A stretch of DNA of 64,000 nt from Micromonospora cremea (GTDB lineage: Bacteria; Actinomycetota; Actinomycetes; Mycobacteriales; Micromonosporaceae). Below the pieces are notes generated by a model, which did no database searches, was not told the origin of the DNA, and saw only the letters and a list, made by a program, of their open reading frames with translations. Both the position numbers and the translations under genes were made by a program. The stretch spans positions 2,791,501 to 2,855,500 of the forward strand of contig NZ_FSQT01000002.1 in assembly GCF_900143515.1 (NCBI RefSeq), read 5' to 3'. Of this stretch, positions 24,099 through 33,019 are shown one piece after another; the stretch's first letter is position 1, and each line of letters opens with the position of its first letter.

Positions 24099-25408
24099 CC
24101 GCGACGGCCGACGCCGAGGCGGCCGCGAACGAGTTGACGCCGCTCGCCGACTACCTGGGCAGCGTGCTGCGCAGGTTACGAGCGCTGCCGCCACTCGACC
24201 TCGACCTCACCCAGGCGTACGGCAACGTCCTCGCCGAGGACGTCGTCGCGCCGCACGCCTTTCCGGCCTTCGACCAGGCGGCCGTGGACGGGTACGCGGC
24301 CCGCTGGGAGGACATTTCCGGAGGAGGCCGGGGCCCGAGCTACGTCCCGGCCCCCTCCGGCACGCCAGGCGGCCGGACCATCCGGCTCAACGTCGTCGGC
24401 GACCTCGGCGCGGCGAGCTGGCGACCGGTCCGGCTCACCCCGGGCTCGTGCTTCTCGGTGGCCGCCGGGGCGCCGCTCCCCGTCGCCGCCGACGTGGTGG
24501 TCCCCGTGGAGTGGACCGACCAGGGCATGGCCGCAGTGGAGATCTTCCGCACCCCCAAGCGGGGGTACGGGGTACGCCGCGCCGGTGAGGAACTGCCCGC
24601 CGGCACCCTGCTCGCCCGGGCCGGCACGTACGTCTCCCCGGCGCTGGTCGCGGTCTTCGCCGCCACCGGCATCGGGCACGTGGTGGTCCGGCCCAGCCCA
24701 CGCGTGGTCATCGTGGCCACCGGCGACGAACTCGTCGACGTGGGCCGGGGCAGTCAGCCCGGGCAGGTGGTGGACGCGAACTCGCACGCGCTGACGGCCG
24801 CCGCGGCCGAGGTGGGCGCGCTGGCGTACCGGGTGGGCATCTGCGACGACGACCCGGAAGGCCTGCGCGGGCTGCTGGAGGACCAGACCCTGCGCGCCGA
24901 CCTGATCATCACCACCGGGGGGACCGGCACCGGCCCCGGCGACATGGTGCGCCGGATCCTGTCCCGCCGGGAGGGCGGCCGGGCGGGGCCGGTCACCTTC
25001 ACCGACGTCGCGCTCTATCCCGGCACCGCGCTCGGCTTCGGCACGGTCGGCGCCGAGGAGGTCCCGGTGGTCTGCCTGCCCGGCGACCCCGGCGCCGCGC
25101 TGATCGGCTTCGAGGTGCTGGCCCGCCCCGCCATCCAACTGCTTGCCGGCGCGGAGCCGGTGTTCCGGCCCAGCGTGCGGGCGCACCTGCTGGAGACCGT
25201 GTCGTCCCCGGGCGGGTTGCGCGAGTTCCGGCCCGCCCACGTCGCCGAGCGGCGCGGCGGCGGGTACACGGTGCAGCCGCTCAGCGGCGGGCCGTTCACC
25301 CTCTCCGGGCTGGCCGAGGCGAACGGGCTGCTGGTGCTCGGCGAGCGGGTCACCACCGCCGCCGCCGGCTCCACCGTGGACGTCCTGCTGCTGGACCGTC
25401 GCCGGTGA
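24095..25408 (+). CDS. moeA: MoeA-like molybdopterin molybdotransferase / gephyrin-like Glp
   Basis: A 437-residue MoeA-fold protein: an N-terminal domain with FDQAAVDGYA, a MoCF_biosynth domain with TGDELVDVG, DANSHAL and TTGGTGTGPGD, and a C-terminal beta domain (LPGDPGAALIGFE). MoeA inserts Mo into molybdopterin. In corynebacteria, however, the orthologue in this same galU-rimJ-glpR operon (Glp) binds FtsZ and a membrane receptor during division. Gene order favours the Glp role here; sequence alone cannot separate the two. No other molybdenum-cofactor genes are in the window. Confidence 0.88.
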   Translation: MTATADAEAAANELTPLADYLGSVLRRLRALPPLDLDLTQAYGNVLAEDVVAPHAFPAFDQAAVDGYAARWEDISGGGRGPSYVPAPSGTPGGRTIRLNVVGDLGAASWRPVRLTPGSCFSVAAGAPLPVAADVVVPVEWTDQGMAAVEIFRTPKRGYGVRRAGEELPAGTLLARAGTYVSPALVAVFAATGIGHVVVRPSPRVVIVATGDELVDVGRGSQPGQVVDANSHALTAAAAEVGALAYRVGICDDDPEGLRGLLEDQTLRADLIITTGGTGTGPGDMVRRILSRREGGRAGPVTFTDVALYPGTALGFGTVGAEEVPVVCLPGDPGAALIGFEVLARPAIQLLAGAEPVFRPSVRAHLLETVSSPGGLREFRPAHVAERRGGGYTVQPLSGGPFTLSGLAEANGLLVLGERVTTAAAGSTVDVLLLDRRR

Positions 25409-25555
25409 CGGTGTCCCGGTCGTCCGCACGCAGGTGTGGCGGTGCGTCCGGGCGGTCGGTGGTCCGCATCCCGACCCCGCGATCATGAGGTCCTTCGTGT
25501 TGGGCGCGGTGGGTCCACTTGCGCGCGACACCGTCCCGGGCGGGAGACTGTGCGG

Positions 25556-26206
25556 GTGAGTCTCTTCGGCCCCGAGCGGGCACCCGGCTGGCCGGCGGTG
25601 CTGGTCGACGGCCCGGTGCTGCTGCGGCCCTACCGGCGCTCCGACGCGGCGGCGTGGTCGGAGGTGCGCCGCGCCAACCGCGCCTGGTTGTCACCCTGGG
25701 AGTCGTCGCTGCCCGGCGACTGGGACGAGCTCAACTCCCCGGCCGCGTTCCGCTGGGTGCAGCGTGACCAGCGGCGTTCGGCCCGCGAGGGCGAGGGCAT
25801 GCCCTTCGCGGTCTGCCTGCGCGAGGCCGACCGGGACCGGCTGGTCGGGCATCTCAACGTGGGCAGCATCGTGCGGCGGGCGTTGTGCTCCGGGTACGTC
25901 GGCTACTGGGTGGATGCCCGGGTGGCCGGTCAGGGCGTGATCCCGACCGCGCTCGCGCTGGCCGTGGACCACGCGTTCGGTCCGGGCGGGCTGCACCGGG
26001 TGGAGGTCAATATCCGCCCGGAGAACCGACCGTCCCGGCGGGTGGTGGAGAAGTTGGGCTTCCGCGAGGAGTCGTACCACGTGCGCTACATGCACATCGA
26101 CGGCGCGTGGCGGGACCACATCGGATACGCGATGACAAGTGAAGAGATAGCTGCCGAGGGTGGCCTGCTGGCCCGATGGCACCGGGTGCGCGCCAGTGCG
26201 CGGTAA
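25556..26206 (+). CDS. rimJ: GNAT N-acetyltransferase, RimJ-like
   Basis: About 216 residues; GTG starts at 25550 and 25556 are both possible, with GGGAG upstream. GNAT features of the RimJ/RimL group are VLLRPYRRSDAAAWSEVRRA, the acetyl-CoA loop SGYVGYWVDARVAGQGV, and ENRPSRRVVEKLGFREES. It acetylates a protein N-terminus or amine; the target is unknown. Third gene of the galU operon. Confidence 0.88.
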   Translation: MSLFGPERAPGWPAVLVDGPVLLRPYRRSDAAAWSEVRRANRAWLSPWESSLPGDWDELNSPAAFRWVQRDQRRSAREGEGMPFAVCLREADRDRLVGHLNVGSIVRRALCSGYVGYWVDARVAGQGVIPTALALAVDHAFGPGGLHRVEVNIRPENRPSRRVVEKLGFREESYHVRYMHIDGAWRDHIGYAMTSEEIAAEGGLLARWHRVRASAR

Positions 26207-26389
26207 GTCGTCCCACGGACGGGATCGGCGCGGCGCGGCGGCATCCCGGTCGGCGCGCCGTAACCTCAAGTAACTGCAAGCTTCGGCAAGCGCTGCCCAT
26301 CCGGACGATCCACGCAACCAAGCGCGATCGGTGGAAGATCCTGCGGTCGGGTGGTGGTTGCTCCGAATTCGGTGACGGGAGGGGTGAGG

Positions 26390-27166
26390 GTGCCGACCTC
26401 GGTGCTCCTCGCCGTCCTCGCCGCCGCCGGCCTGCTCGCCCTGGCCCCGGCGCTGGTTCGCCGGTACGACGCCACCGAGCGGCTGGTGGCGGAGCGGGCG
26501 CAGTCGACGGCGCGGGTGCTCCAGCGCCACCGGCGGCGCCGCACTGTGCCGGGGCGGCGACCGGTGCACCCGCCGCGCTCGCTCGTTGTCACCCTCACTG
26601 AGGATGCGACTACCGGGGCGTTGACCGCGCCGGTCTCCGCGCCACCCGCGGGCCGCCGCTCCGGCCGGCTGCGCGCCGTGCCGCCCACACCGAAGCGTTC
26701 CCGCCGCCGCCCGCCGCCCCGCCGGCAGCACACCCCCGCCGTGTACCGGCGCCGCCGGGTGCTCGCCGCCCTGCTGCTGCTCAACGTCGTCGAGTTGATC
26801 GGCGTGCTGTTCGTCAGCCCCGGCTTCTGGATCGGCTTCTCGGTCACCTTCATGCTGCTGGCCGTGTACGTCGTCCACCTGCGCGGCCGGGCCCTGGCCG
26901 GCCGCCGTCGGCGCCGGGCCCGAGCCCGGGAGGCCGCCTGGCTGGCCGCCCGGCAGGCCGAGGTGCGCCGCGAGCAGGCTCGACGCGCCGCCGCCCGCCG
27001 GGAGGCGCAGCGCCGGCTGGCGGCCCAGCGCGAGGGGGTACGCCGCGCCGCGATGGGCCTGGACCGCCCGGGGGACCTGCCGGCCGCTGTCAACGGTGGC
27101 TCGGTCTCCTACCGGCGGTCCGGTGGGCTGCGCGGGCGCCCCTACGAGGCCGGCCGCGGCGCCTGA
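26390..27166 (+). CDS. SepX/GlpR-like membrane division protein
   Basis: From the GTG at 26390 (GGGAGGGG 5 nt upstream) the protein is 258 residues: an N-terminal helix (SVLLAVLAAAGLLALAPALV), a basic Pro/Arg linker (about 50-120), a helical hairpin (VLAALLLLNVVELIGVLFV, then FSVTFMLLAVYVVHL) and a long Arg/Ala-rich coiled coil. It occupies the position of corynebacterial GlpR and, as I recall, streptomycete SepX, the membrane partner of the gephyrin-like protein at division sites. The assignment rests on layout and synteny. Confidence 0.7.
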   Translation: MPTSVLLAVLAAAGLLALAPALVRRYDATERLVAERAQSTARVLQRHRRRRTVPGRRPVHPPRSLVVTLTEDATTGALTAPVSAPPAGRRSGRLRAVPPTPKRSRRRPPPRRQHTPAVYRRRRVLAALLLLNVVELIGVLFVSPGFWIGFSVTFMLLAVYVVHLRGRALAGRRRRRARAREAAWLAARQAEVRREQARRAAARREAQRRLAAQREGVRRAAMGLDRPGDLPAAVNGGSVSYRRSGGLRGRPYEAGRGA

Positions 27167-27214
27167 CCGGCCTGACCCGATCCGCGACGGTGCTGGTGCT
27201 TGATCGACTCCAGG

Positions 27215-27263
27215 TCGCCGATGTGGGGGTGACCGCCCCGCGCTGATACCCCCACATCGGCGA
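27215..27263. repeat. perfect 16-bp inverted repeat
   Basis: The arms TCGCCGATGTGGGGGT (27215-27230) and ACCCCCACATCGGCGA (27248-27263) are exact complements around a 17-nt loop, 49 bp after the SepX-like stop. It could terminate the galU operon (no T-run) or be a REP-like element; a related dyad follows at 27284. Confidence 0.7.
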
Positions 27264-27283
27264 TGCGGAGTGGGGGCTGGGAC

Positions 27284-27362
27284 TTGATCCACTCGGTTTC
27301 CTGAAGGTCGGGGTGTCGTGGCGTCCTGGATGCCCCGATTTCCGGGAGGCGGAGTGGATCTT
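27284..27362. repeat. long imperfect palindrome, REP/MITE-like
   Basis: A 32-nt left arm from GATCCACTC and a 32-nt right arm ending GAGTGGATC pair throughout; most mismatches are transitions that would be G-U pairs in RNA. The loop is about 15 nt. Together with 27215-27263 it fills the 315-bp gap before the tRNA, where no protein gene is seen. Confidence 0.55.
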
Positions 27363-27481
27363 CCGGTGGGTGTGAGCGCCGCGCCGGGGGCGGATTCGCG
27401 GTCGGGGCCGGCGACCTGTTAGCCTTGCTGCCGGCCCGCCCGGTGTAAGCCGGGTGGGACCGAAGCCGGTTCGCCGGCGGA

Positions 27482-27558
27482 GGGGCTGTGGCGCAGACTG
27501 GTAGCGCACCTCGTTCGCATCGAGGGGGTCAGGGGTTCAAATCCCCTCAGCTCCACCA
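27482..27558 (+). tRNA. tRNA-Ala (anticodon CGC), 3' CCA encoded
   Basis: It folds cleanly: acceptor 27482-27488/27548-27554 including the alanine identity pair G3-U70, D stem GCGC/GCGC, anticodon stem CCTCG/CGAGG with loop TTCGCAT (anticodon CGC), T stem AGGGG/CCCCT with TTCAAAT. Discriminator A and CCA are at 27555-27558. The 3' half is the integration site of the island that follows. Confidence 0.96.
27532..27557 (+). repeat. attL core (3' end of tRNA-Ala)
   Basis: A 26-bp direct repeat identical to 34619-34644. It starts in the T stem and ends within the CCA, the usual target of actinomycete tyrosine integrases. The tRNA stays intact on this side. Confidence 0.9.
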
Positions 27559-27601
27559 GCAACGCGTACGACCAGGGGAAATCCCGCCGGCAAGATCAGC
27601 G

Positions 27602-27618
27602 GGCACAGATCCGGCACA
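27602..27618 (+). repeat. direct repeat GGCACAGATCCGGCACA, left copy
   Basis: The same 17 bp occur at 34493-34509 near the right end. On this side GGCACAGATC occurs twice in tandem (27602-27611 and 27613-27622), overlapping the integrase 3' end. Integrase arm-type binding sites or remains of an earlier insertion would both explain it. Confidence 0.6.
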
Positions 27619-27620
27619 GA

Positions 27621-28877
27621 TCAGCGAGAATCCAGGGCCTTCGGGCCCTGCTTTCGTTTGGCGCTCGCGTCCCGGAGCGCGCCGCTGATGATGTTGCGGC
27701 GGCGGTCCTTCTTCGGCCACCAGTGGACGTAGGTTTCCAACGTGATCCGCAGGCTGGAGTGCCGCAGCGCGTTCTGCACGTCCGTGGGATCGGCACCCGA
27801 GGTGATCAGGCGGGTGGCGAAGTAGTGCCGCAGAGAGTGGAAGGTGCCCTCATCGGGCCAGCCGGCCGCCTTGCACCAGGTCCGCCACATCTGCGACCAC
27901 CGTTGGTCATGGATCGGCCGACCCTGGTCGTCGGTGAACAGCAGCGGGACCATCCGGCGCTTGGGATCTTTGCCCGGGTCGGGGGTGCCGGCAGTGATGT
28001 CGGGCAGCTCGACCAGGGCGGGCGGGTAGCTGCGGACGTGCTGGGCGAAGACCGCCGCAACGTGGTCGTCCAGGTCGACGTCACCGACTGAGCCGGCCTT
28101 CGGCGGGGCGAGATAGAAGCCACCGTAGGCGACCTTGTGAAACCGCAGTTGTTGAACCACGTGCAGTTCTTGACGGTCCGGGTCGATACATCGGGTGCTG
28201 TCCTCCAGGCCGAGGGCTTCCCCGAGTCGCATCCCTTCACCCGCACCGGCCCAGATAGCCGCCTGTTATTCGTCGGGCACCACGTCGACCAGGGCGAGCA
28301 CGTCATCGTCGGTCGGTACCCACTTCGGCGCGCGGGAGAAGCCCCGCAGAATCGCGAACAGCCGGATGGACTTGCAGGGGTTGTCGGGGATCACCTTGTC
28401 CGCGACGGCCGAGTTCATGATGTTGTTCAGCAGGTCGAAGTAGGTCTTCACCGATGATTGGGCGACGTTGTTTTGAAGCAGCTTGGCGACCCACTCCAGG
28501 ACGTCGGTGACGGTGATCGCGCGGATAGCCCGGTCGCCGAAGTGCGGGTAGTGGTGGTGGCGTAGCCGGGATTCGGTGTGGCGCTGGTAGTCGAGGGCCT
28601 GACTGATCTGGCGGGACAGCCGCCATCGCTCGCCGTAGTCCTTGAAGGTCAGCCGGCGCTCTGCCTGGTCGATCCGGGTTTCCTCGGCGATCCCGGCGCG
28701 TCCCTTGACATCCCACTCTTCGGCGTCCACCTTGCGGTCGAACAGGCGCTCCCGGGTTTCGCCGTTGTGGTCCACGTACCGGCAGCGCCACCGTTTGCCG
28801 CGCCCGTAGCGCTTCGACTTCAAGCGCTCCTTGTTGGGGCCGCGCTTGGTCAGGTACCACAGGTCATCGATAGCCAT
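27621..28877 (-). pseudogene. tyrosine integrase with an in-frame TAA
   Basis: A phage/ICE-type integrase of 418 codons. The N-terminal part has the AP2-like arm domain (GRGKRWRCRYVDHNGETRER) and the SAM-like core (LRHHHYPHFGDRAI). A single TAA (28266-28268, codon 204) interrupts it after VVPDE; the same frame continues QAAIWAGAGEG. The catalytic residues are all downstream and intact: R of GMRLGEAL (217), HSLRH (H347, R350), LRHSS and the Tyr of LETYVHWW (383). Similar integrases have Tyr at the stop position (TAC to TAA is one change). The ATG overlaps the excisionase stop region. Confidence 0.88.
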
Positions 28878-28878
28878 G

Positions 28879-28958
28879 TCAGGCCGCCTGGTCTTCGAGC
28901 CAGGCCCGAACGTCGGCCGGGTCGTAGCGCAGGTGACGGCCGACCTTGAAGGCGCGGC
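28879..28958 (-). pseudogene. excisionase C-terminal remnant
   Basis: The last 25 or so codons read AFKVGRHLRYDPADVRAWLED then QAA and TGA. This is the wing end of a MerR-like HTH excisionase of the kind that precedes actinomycete integrases. Its stop lies 1 bp before the integrase ATG. The 5' part has been replaced by the IS110 fragment at about 28958. Confidence 0.7.
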
Positions 28959-29288
28959 CAGGCGGGCATCGGACGGATCAGACTTGCCGCCTGGCCGACG
29001 CCCTACGCGTTGCGGCCGACCAGCTTCGACGACCTGCTGTCCCGCGGCCAGGAGCGCCCGCAGCAGGCCGGCTCCGTGCGAGCGGCAGCCTTCCACCGCC
29101 CAGGTCAACCGGGGGCCTGGCGCTTGCTGCACTGCCCAGACGATCAGTTCGCTGTAGCCGTCCGGGCTCGCGTCGACGGTGACGGTCGCGACCTCCCGGC
29201 CAGCGCCGTCGAGCAGGCAGGCGGTGTGCGTGTCGGTGTGGGTGTCCACGCCAATGACGGCGTCGACCGATTCTGCGAGCATGGGCAT
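28959..29288 (-). pseudogene. IS110-family transposase, N-terminal fragment
   Basis: It starts at the ATG at 29288 behind GGAAGGAG: AESVDAVIGVDTHTDTHTAC, WAVEGCRSHG, GKSDPSDARLAA. These are the DEDD RuvC-like motifs of IS110 transposases (D in GVDTH, E in VEG, D..D in DPSDA). The protein stops matching after about 110 residues, where excisionase sequence takes over. The C-terminal Tnp_20 domain (catalytic Ser) is missing, so it is inactive. Confidence 0.82.
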
Positions 29289-29690
29289 TACACCGTTGCT
29301 CCTTCCCAGGGGCGGTGGTTGACGTTGGCACCGGCCTGGGTGGAGACACCTACGGCACATCTGTGATGAGCCACGCCGCAATGGCGGGCAAGCTTCTGAT
29401 CAGGCCAGACGGTGAGCCAGGCCGGTGCCGGCGGTCAGAGACGACAGGTCAAGCGCAGGGCACGCCGTAGACGGCCAGATGCGTTAAGAGTCAGCCCTGA
29501 CCACCGGCACCGATCCTGGCAGCAGCCCACCCAGGACCACCACCGCGAGCCTCACAGATGCGTTACACATCGGTTTCACTTGACGGGTGACAGTCAGCGG
29601 TCCCCTCCGCCGGCCGGCATCACGGTCCGTTACTGGTGCGCTGCCTGTCAGGGCAGGCGATCAACGACGTCGGTCAAGACGTTCGGTTAG
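29289..29690. mobile_element. IS110 non-coding end remnant
   Basis: No gene is seen. This lies upstream of the IS110 transposase start, where intact members carry the left end and the bridge (seek) RNA. It contains a perfect 13-bp inverted repeat, GGCACCGGCCTGG at 29327-29339 and CCAGGCCGGTGCC at 29417-29429. The far boundary of the element is not defined. Confidence 0.45.
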
Positions 29691-29762
29691 CGGCCATGAC
29701 CCGATGCCTGAGCTGGTCCGACGCGGTCGGCGGACATGACATCGGTACGGGTACAGGGCGCA

Positions 29763-30406
29763 CCGCCGTGCAACGAGAACTCGGCTACCTGCCGCAGGAT
29801 CTCGGCGTCTACCCGGACCTGACGGCGCGCCAGTTCCTTGACTATGTGGCGCTGCTCAAAGGCATGGATGACCGGTCGGCGCGGCGCCGGCGTGTCGGGG
29901 AACTGCTGGAGGTGGTCGCGCTGACCGAACACGCCGACCGCCGGCTGCGCGGTTTCTCCGGCGGGGTGCGGCAGCGGGTCGGCATCGCTCAGGCGTTGCT
30001 CGCCGATCCGCAACTGCTGATCGTGGATGAGCCGACCGCGGGACTCGACCCGGAGGAGCGGATCCGCTTCCGTACGCTGCTGTCCCAGTTCGCCGGCCGG
30101 CGGACCGTGCTGCTGAGCACGCACATCGTCGACGACATCGCGCAGACGTGCCGGGAGGTGGCGGTGCTCGCCAAGGGCCGGCTGATCTTCCGCGGCACCG
30201 TCGACGAACTCACCCGCCGGGCCGAGGGTCGTGTCTGGTCGGTGGTCACGGGCGGCCCGCCGCCCGCCGAGGGCACGGTGGTGTCCGCGTTGCCGCACGA
30301 GGACGGCATGCGGTACCGGATCGTGGCGTCGGCGGCGCCGAGCGCGCAGGCCCGCCCGATGGATCCCGGCCTGGAGGACAGCTACCTCGCCGTCACCGCG
30401 CGATGA
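29763..30406 (+). pseudogene. ABC transporter ATPase lacking Walker A
   Basis: Homology begins at VQRELGYLPQDLGVYPDLTA (Q-loop) and runs through the signature FSGGVRQRVGIAQALL, Walker B LLIVDEPTAGLD and H-loop LSTHIVDD, ending with the usual regulatory tail. The first 60 or so residues including Walker A are absent; the upstream frame (to 29636) has unrelated sequence. The cognate permease is not present. It is a 5'-truncated gene left beside the IS110 remnant. Confidence 0.8.
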
Positions 30407-30472
30407 GCCGGGCGAGTGACGCCTGCCGGTTCCCCAACGTCTGCCTGCTGCTTAAGTTTCCGCAGGCCAGCC

Positions 30473-30496
30473 CACATATATTGCTAAATATATGTG
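30473..30496. promoter_or_regulatory. AT-rich palindrome upstream of toxin gene
   Basis: CACATATATT-GCTA-AATATATGTG has perfect 10-bp arms in a patch far more AT-rich than the surrounding DNA. It lies 150 bp upstream of the toxin GTG and is the likely operator or promoter region of that gene. Confidence 0.6.
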
Positions 30497-30645
30497 AGGC
30501 TCTATACGATTCCCCCCACGTTGAACCTCTTCGACGCGGTGGGGCCGGCAGTGGCCGGCGCTGTTCTGCGGTCCGGTGCCGCCGAGCTCGATGCCAGGTT
30601 GAAAAAGGGTTCATTGGGCAACTCGCCACACACTGGGGGAACATT

Positions 30646-32952
30646 GTGAGACGTGGTATACAACTACGCCGTAGAATGGCGGCCGCGCTGTCCGCGGCCG
30701 TCGTTGCTCCGATAGCCCTCCTCGGCACCCCGGCGGCCGCCGCCGAGACGCCGTTCTGGCAGGTCGAGATCGCCAAGATCCCGGCCACCAGGTACCAACT
30801 CGACGCAAAGGCGTCCGTCATCGAGGGCACTGAGGCGCTGCGCCCGTATGTCGGTGACGATCTCGGTGAAAGCCGGCTCGAGCCGGTGCAGGCCGACGTC
30901 AAGAGCCGGTACTTCGACGGCGCGCGGCTCAACGGGCCGGCCGACGCCGCCGCGGCGTTCGACAACCTGAAGCACCTCGAGGCCTTCCTCAAGAGCCGGA
31001 TGACCGGCGCCAGCCCGCCCAGCGGCGAGGCCGAGCAGGGTCACGTCACCGCGCTGGTCAAGGCGCTCACCGGGGTCCGGCTGCTGGCCGACGCGGCGAT
31101 CCAGGACGCCGAGGCGACGATCGGCCCGTTCCGCCGGGTCAGCCCGCCTCCGCCGCCCGCTCCGGCCGGCGTCGACGAGGCGTTCGCCGACCTCGAAGCG
31201 GCCAAGGGTGACCTGGCCAAGGCCGACGAGATGCTTGTCAAGGCCAACGTTGAGCCCGCCACCATCCAGGCCGAGGACGCCTGGGAGAGCGGCTTCCGGG
31301 TGCTCACCCGGTTCGGCATCACGTACGAGGGTGACCACGACAACGACGGTGTGGTCGACGTGGTGGAGCTGCGCTTCGGCTCCAGCCCGCTGCTCGCCGA
31401 CTCCGACGGTGACGAGCTCACCGACAAGTTCGAGATCACGGCGCTGGCCGGCTGGACCCGGCCGAACGCGTACGACACCGACAACGACACGGTGAACGAC
31501 GGCGCCGAGGATCTTGACGGGGACGGGCTGACCAACCTCGAGGAGCAGCGGCTCGGCACCTCCCCGACCGAGGCGGACACCGACGGCGACGGCCTGAACG
31601 ACGGCGCCGAGGTGGCCAAGGGCACCAACCCGCTGGTTCCCGACCAGCCGCGTGCCCCGCCGGTCCCCGGCGACGGCCAGCCGATCAACCCGAACCCCAC
31701 GCCGATCGACACGGACGGCGACGGCGTGCGGGACCTCGCGGAAGAGGACCTCGGCTCCGACCCGACCAAGGTGGACACCGACGGCGACGGCCTCTCCGAC
31801 AGTGTCGAGCTCGATTACCTGATCAGCGCGCTGAACCAGGACACCGACAACGACGGCCTGCGTGACGACTACGAAATCTCCAACGCCGAGTCGAAGGGTC
31901 TGCACCCGGGCCGCTTCGACGAGCAGATCAGCAAGTGGACGTACGTCACCGACTTCCTGCTCGGCATGTTCGCCGGCGACTTCGCCGAGAAGGACTCGAT
32001 GGCCTGGCTCGCCGGCAACCTGTGTGCCAGCGCGTCCAGCGTCATCCCGGTGGTCGGCTGGATCACCGGCACGCTGGCGGACATCCGCGACACCGTCGCG
32101 GCGATCATCCACGGCGACTGGGTGAGCGTCGGTTTCAACGTTCTCGGGCTCGTCCCGTACGTCGGCGACGCGGTTGCCATCCCGGCCAAGGTCGCGAAGT
32201 TCGTCACGAAGTACGCGCACCGCCTGATGGACGCGGCGCGTTACGTCGCCCGGTACGACAAGATCCCGGACACCGTCAAGGAGCTCACCTACGAGCTCAT
32301 CATGCCGGAGGTCTACAACGCTATCGTCGCGGAGGACGCGGCAGCGGCGTTCGCCGTGACCGCCTCCGCCGTCCCCGACGGATGGATCAGCAAGAAGACC
32401 TTCGACCGGCTGCTCAACGGCAAGCGGACCGACCTCAAGCGGACCCACGAGATGATGACCGACCCGGACGCGCTGCACGTCGACGGGCCCAACCTGCGCT
32501 GGGCGTACGGCTGGCAGGACGGCGAGACGATCCTCAACGAGCTGATGGCCAGCCAGGGCAAGGTGGGCCGGCCGCAGCTGCCGCTGGCCAGGCCGGACGA
32601 CGACAGGTTCAAGGGCGGCCGGGACGCCGACTTCGGCGAGGAACTCGCCGACGGCTGGATCCTGCACGAGGTGAAGTCGGGCTTCGCCCAGGGCGACGAC
32701 CGGATCCTGGAGCAGGTCACCCAGTGCGAGAAGGATGCCTGGTACATGAACCCCGACAACCAGGAGAAGATCAAGGCGGCCAACGCCGGCAAACCGGATA
32801 TGAAGGGCAAGGGTGTCAAGGGCGTCCACTGGCACTTCGTCGGCAGCGGTAGCGGTCAGCCCAACGTGAACGACCTCGGCATGACCGAGAAGCTGTTCAA
32901 CTGCCTGAAGAACAACAAGATCCCGTTCACCATCCACTTCCCGGTGGAATGA
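30646..32952 (+). CDS. secreted TSP3-repeat protein with pre-toxin and nuclease-like C-terminal domain (polymorphic toxin)
   Basis: 768 residues from the GTG at 30646 (GGGGGA 5 nt upstream). Residues 1-37 are a Sec signal (RRRMAAALSAAVVAPIALLG, ending AAAAE). Residues 38-225 are helical. From about 228 to 410 run eight thrombospondin type-3 calcium repeats (DTDGDGLND type). A hydrophobic pre-toxin-like segment follows (VPVVGWITGTL, VLGLVPYVGDAVAIPAK, about 450-516). The last 120 residues contain DADFGEELADGWILHEVKSG, a PD-(D/E)xK-like core (D...ExK). The layout is that of a secreted polymorphic toxin; the nuclease call is inference. Confidence 0.78.
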   Translation: MRRGIQLRRRMAAALSAAVVAPIALLGTPAAAAETPFWQVEIAKIPATRYQLDAKASVIEGTEALRPYVGDDLGESRLEPVQADVKSRYFDGARLNGPADAAAAFDNLKHLEAFLKSRMTGASPPSGEAEQGHVTALVKALTGVRLLADAAIQDAEATIGPFRRVSPPPPPAPAGVDEAFADLEAAKGDLAKADEMLVKANVEPATIQAEDAWESGFRVLTRFGITYEGDHDNDGVVDVVELRFGSSPLLADSDGDELTDKFEITALAGWTRPNAYDTDNDTVNDGAEDLDGDGLTNLEEQRLGTSPTEADTDGDGLNDGAEVAKGTNPLVPDQPRAPPVPGDGQPINPNPTPIDTDGDGVRDLAEEDLGSDPTKVDTDGDGLSDSVELDYLISALNQDTDNDGLRDDYEISNAESKGLHPGRFDEQISKWTYVTDFLLGMFAGDFAEKDSMAWLAGNLCASASSVIPVVGWITGTLADIRDTVAAIIHGDWVSVGFNVLGLVPYVGDAVAIPAKVAKFVTKYAHRLMDAARYVARYDKIPDTVKELTYELIMPEVYNAIVAEDAAAAFAVTASAVPDGWISKKTFDRLLNGKRTDLKRTHEMMTDPDALHVDGPNLRWAYGWQDGETILNELMASQGKVGRPQLPLARPDDDRFKGGRDADFGEELADGWILHEVKSGFAQGDDRILEQVTQCEKDAWYMNPDNQEKIKAANAGKPDMKGKGVKGVHWHFVGSGSGQPNVNDLGMTEKLFNCLKNNKIPFTIHFPVE

Positions 32953-33019
32953 TCCCAGGTGTCGCGGGGCGGGCTCCGGCCCGTCCCGCGACACGGCCTC
33001 CGATACGAAGGACTGAGAA

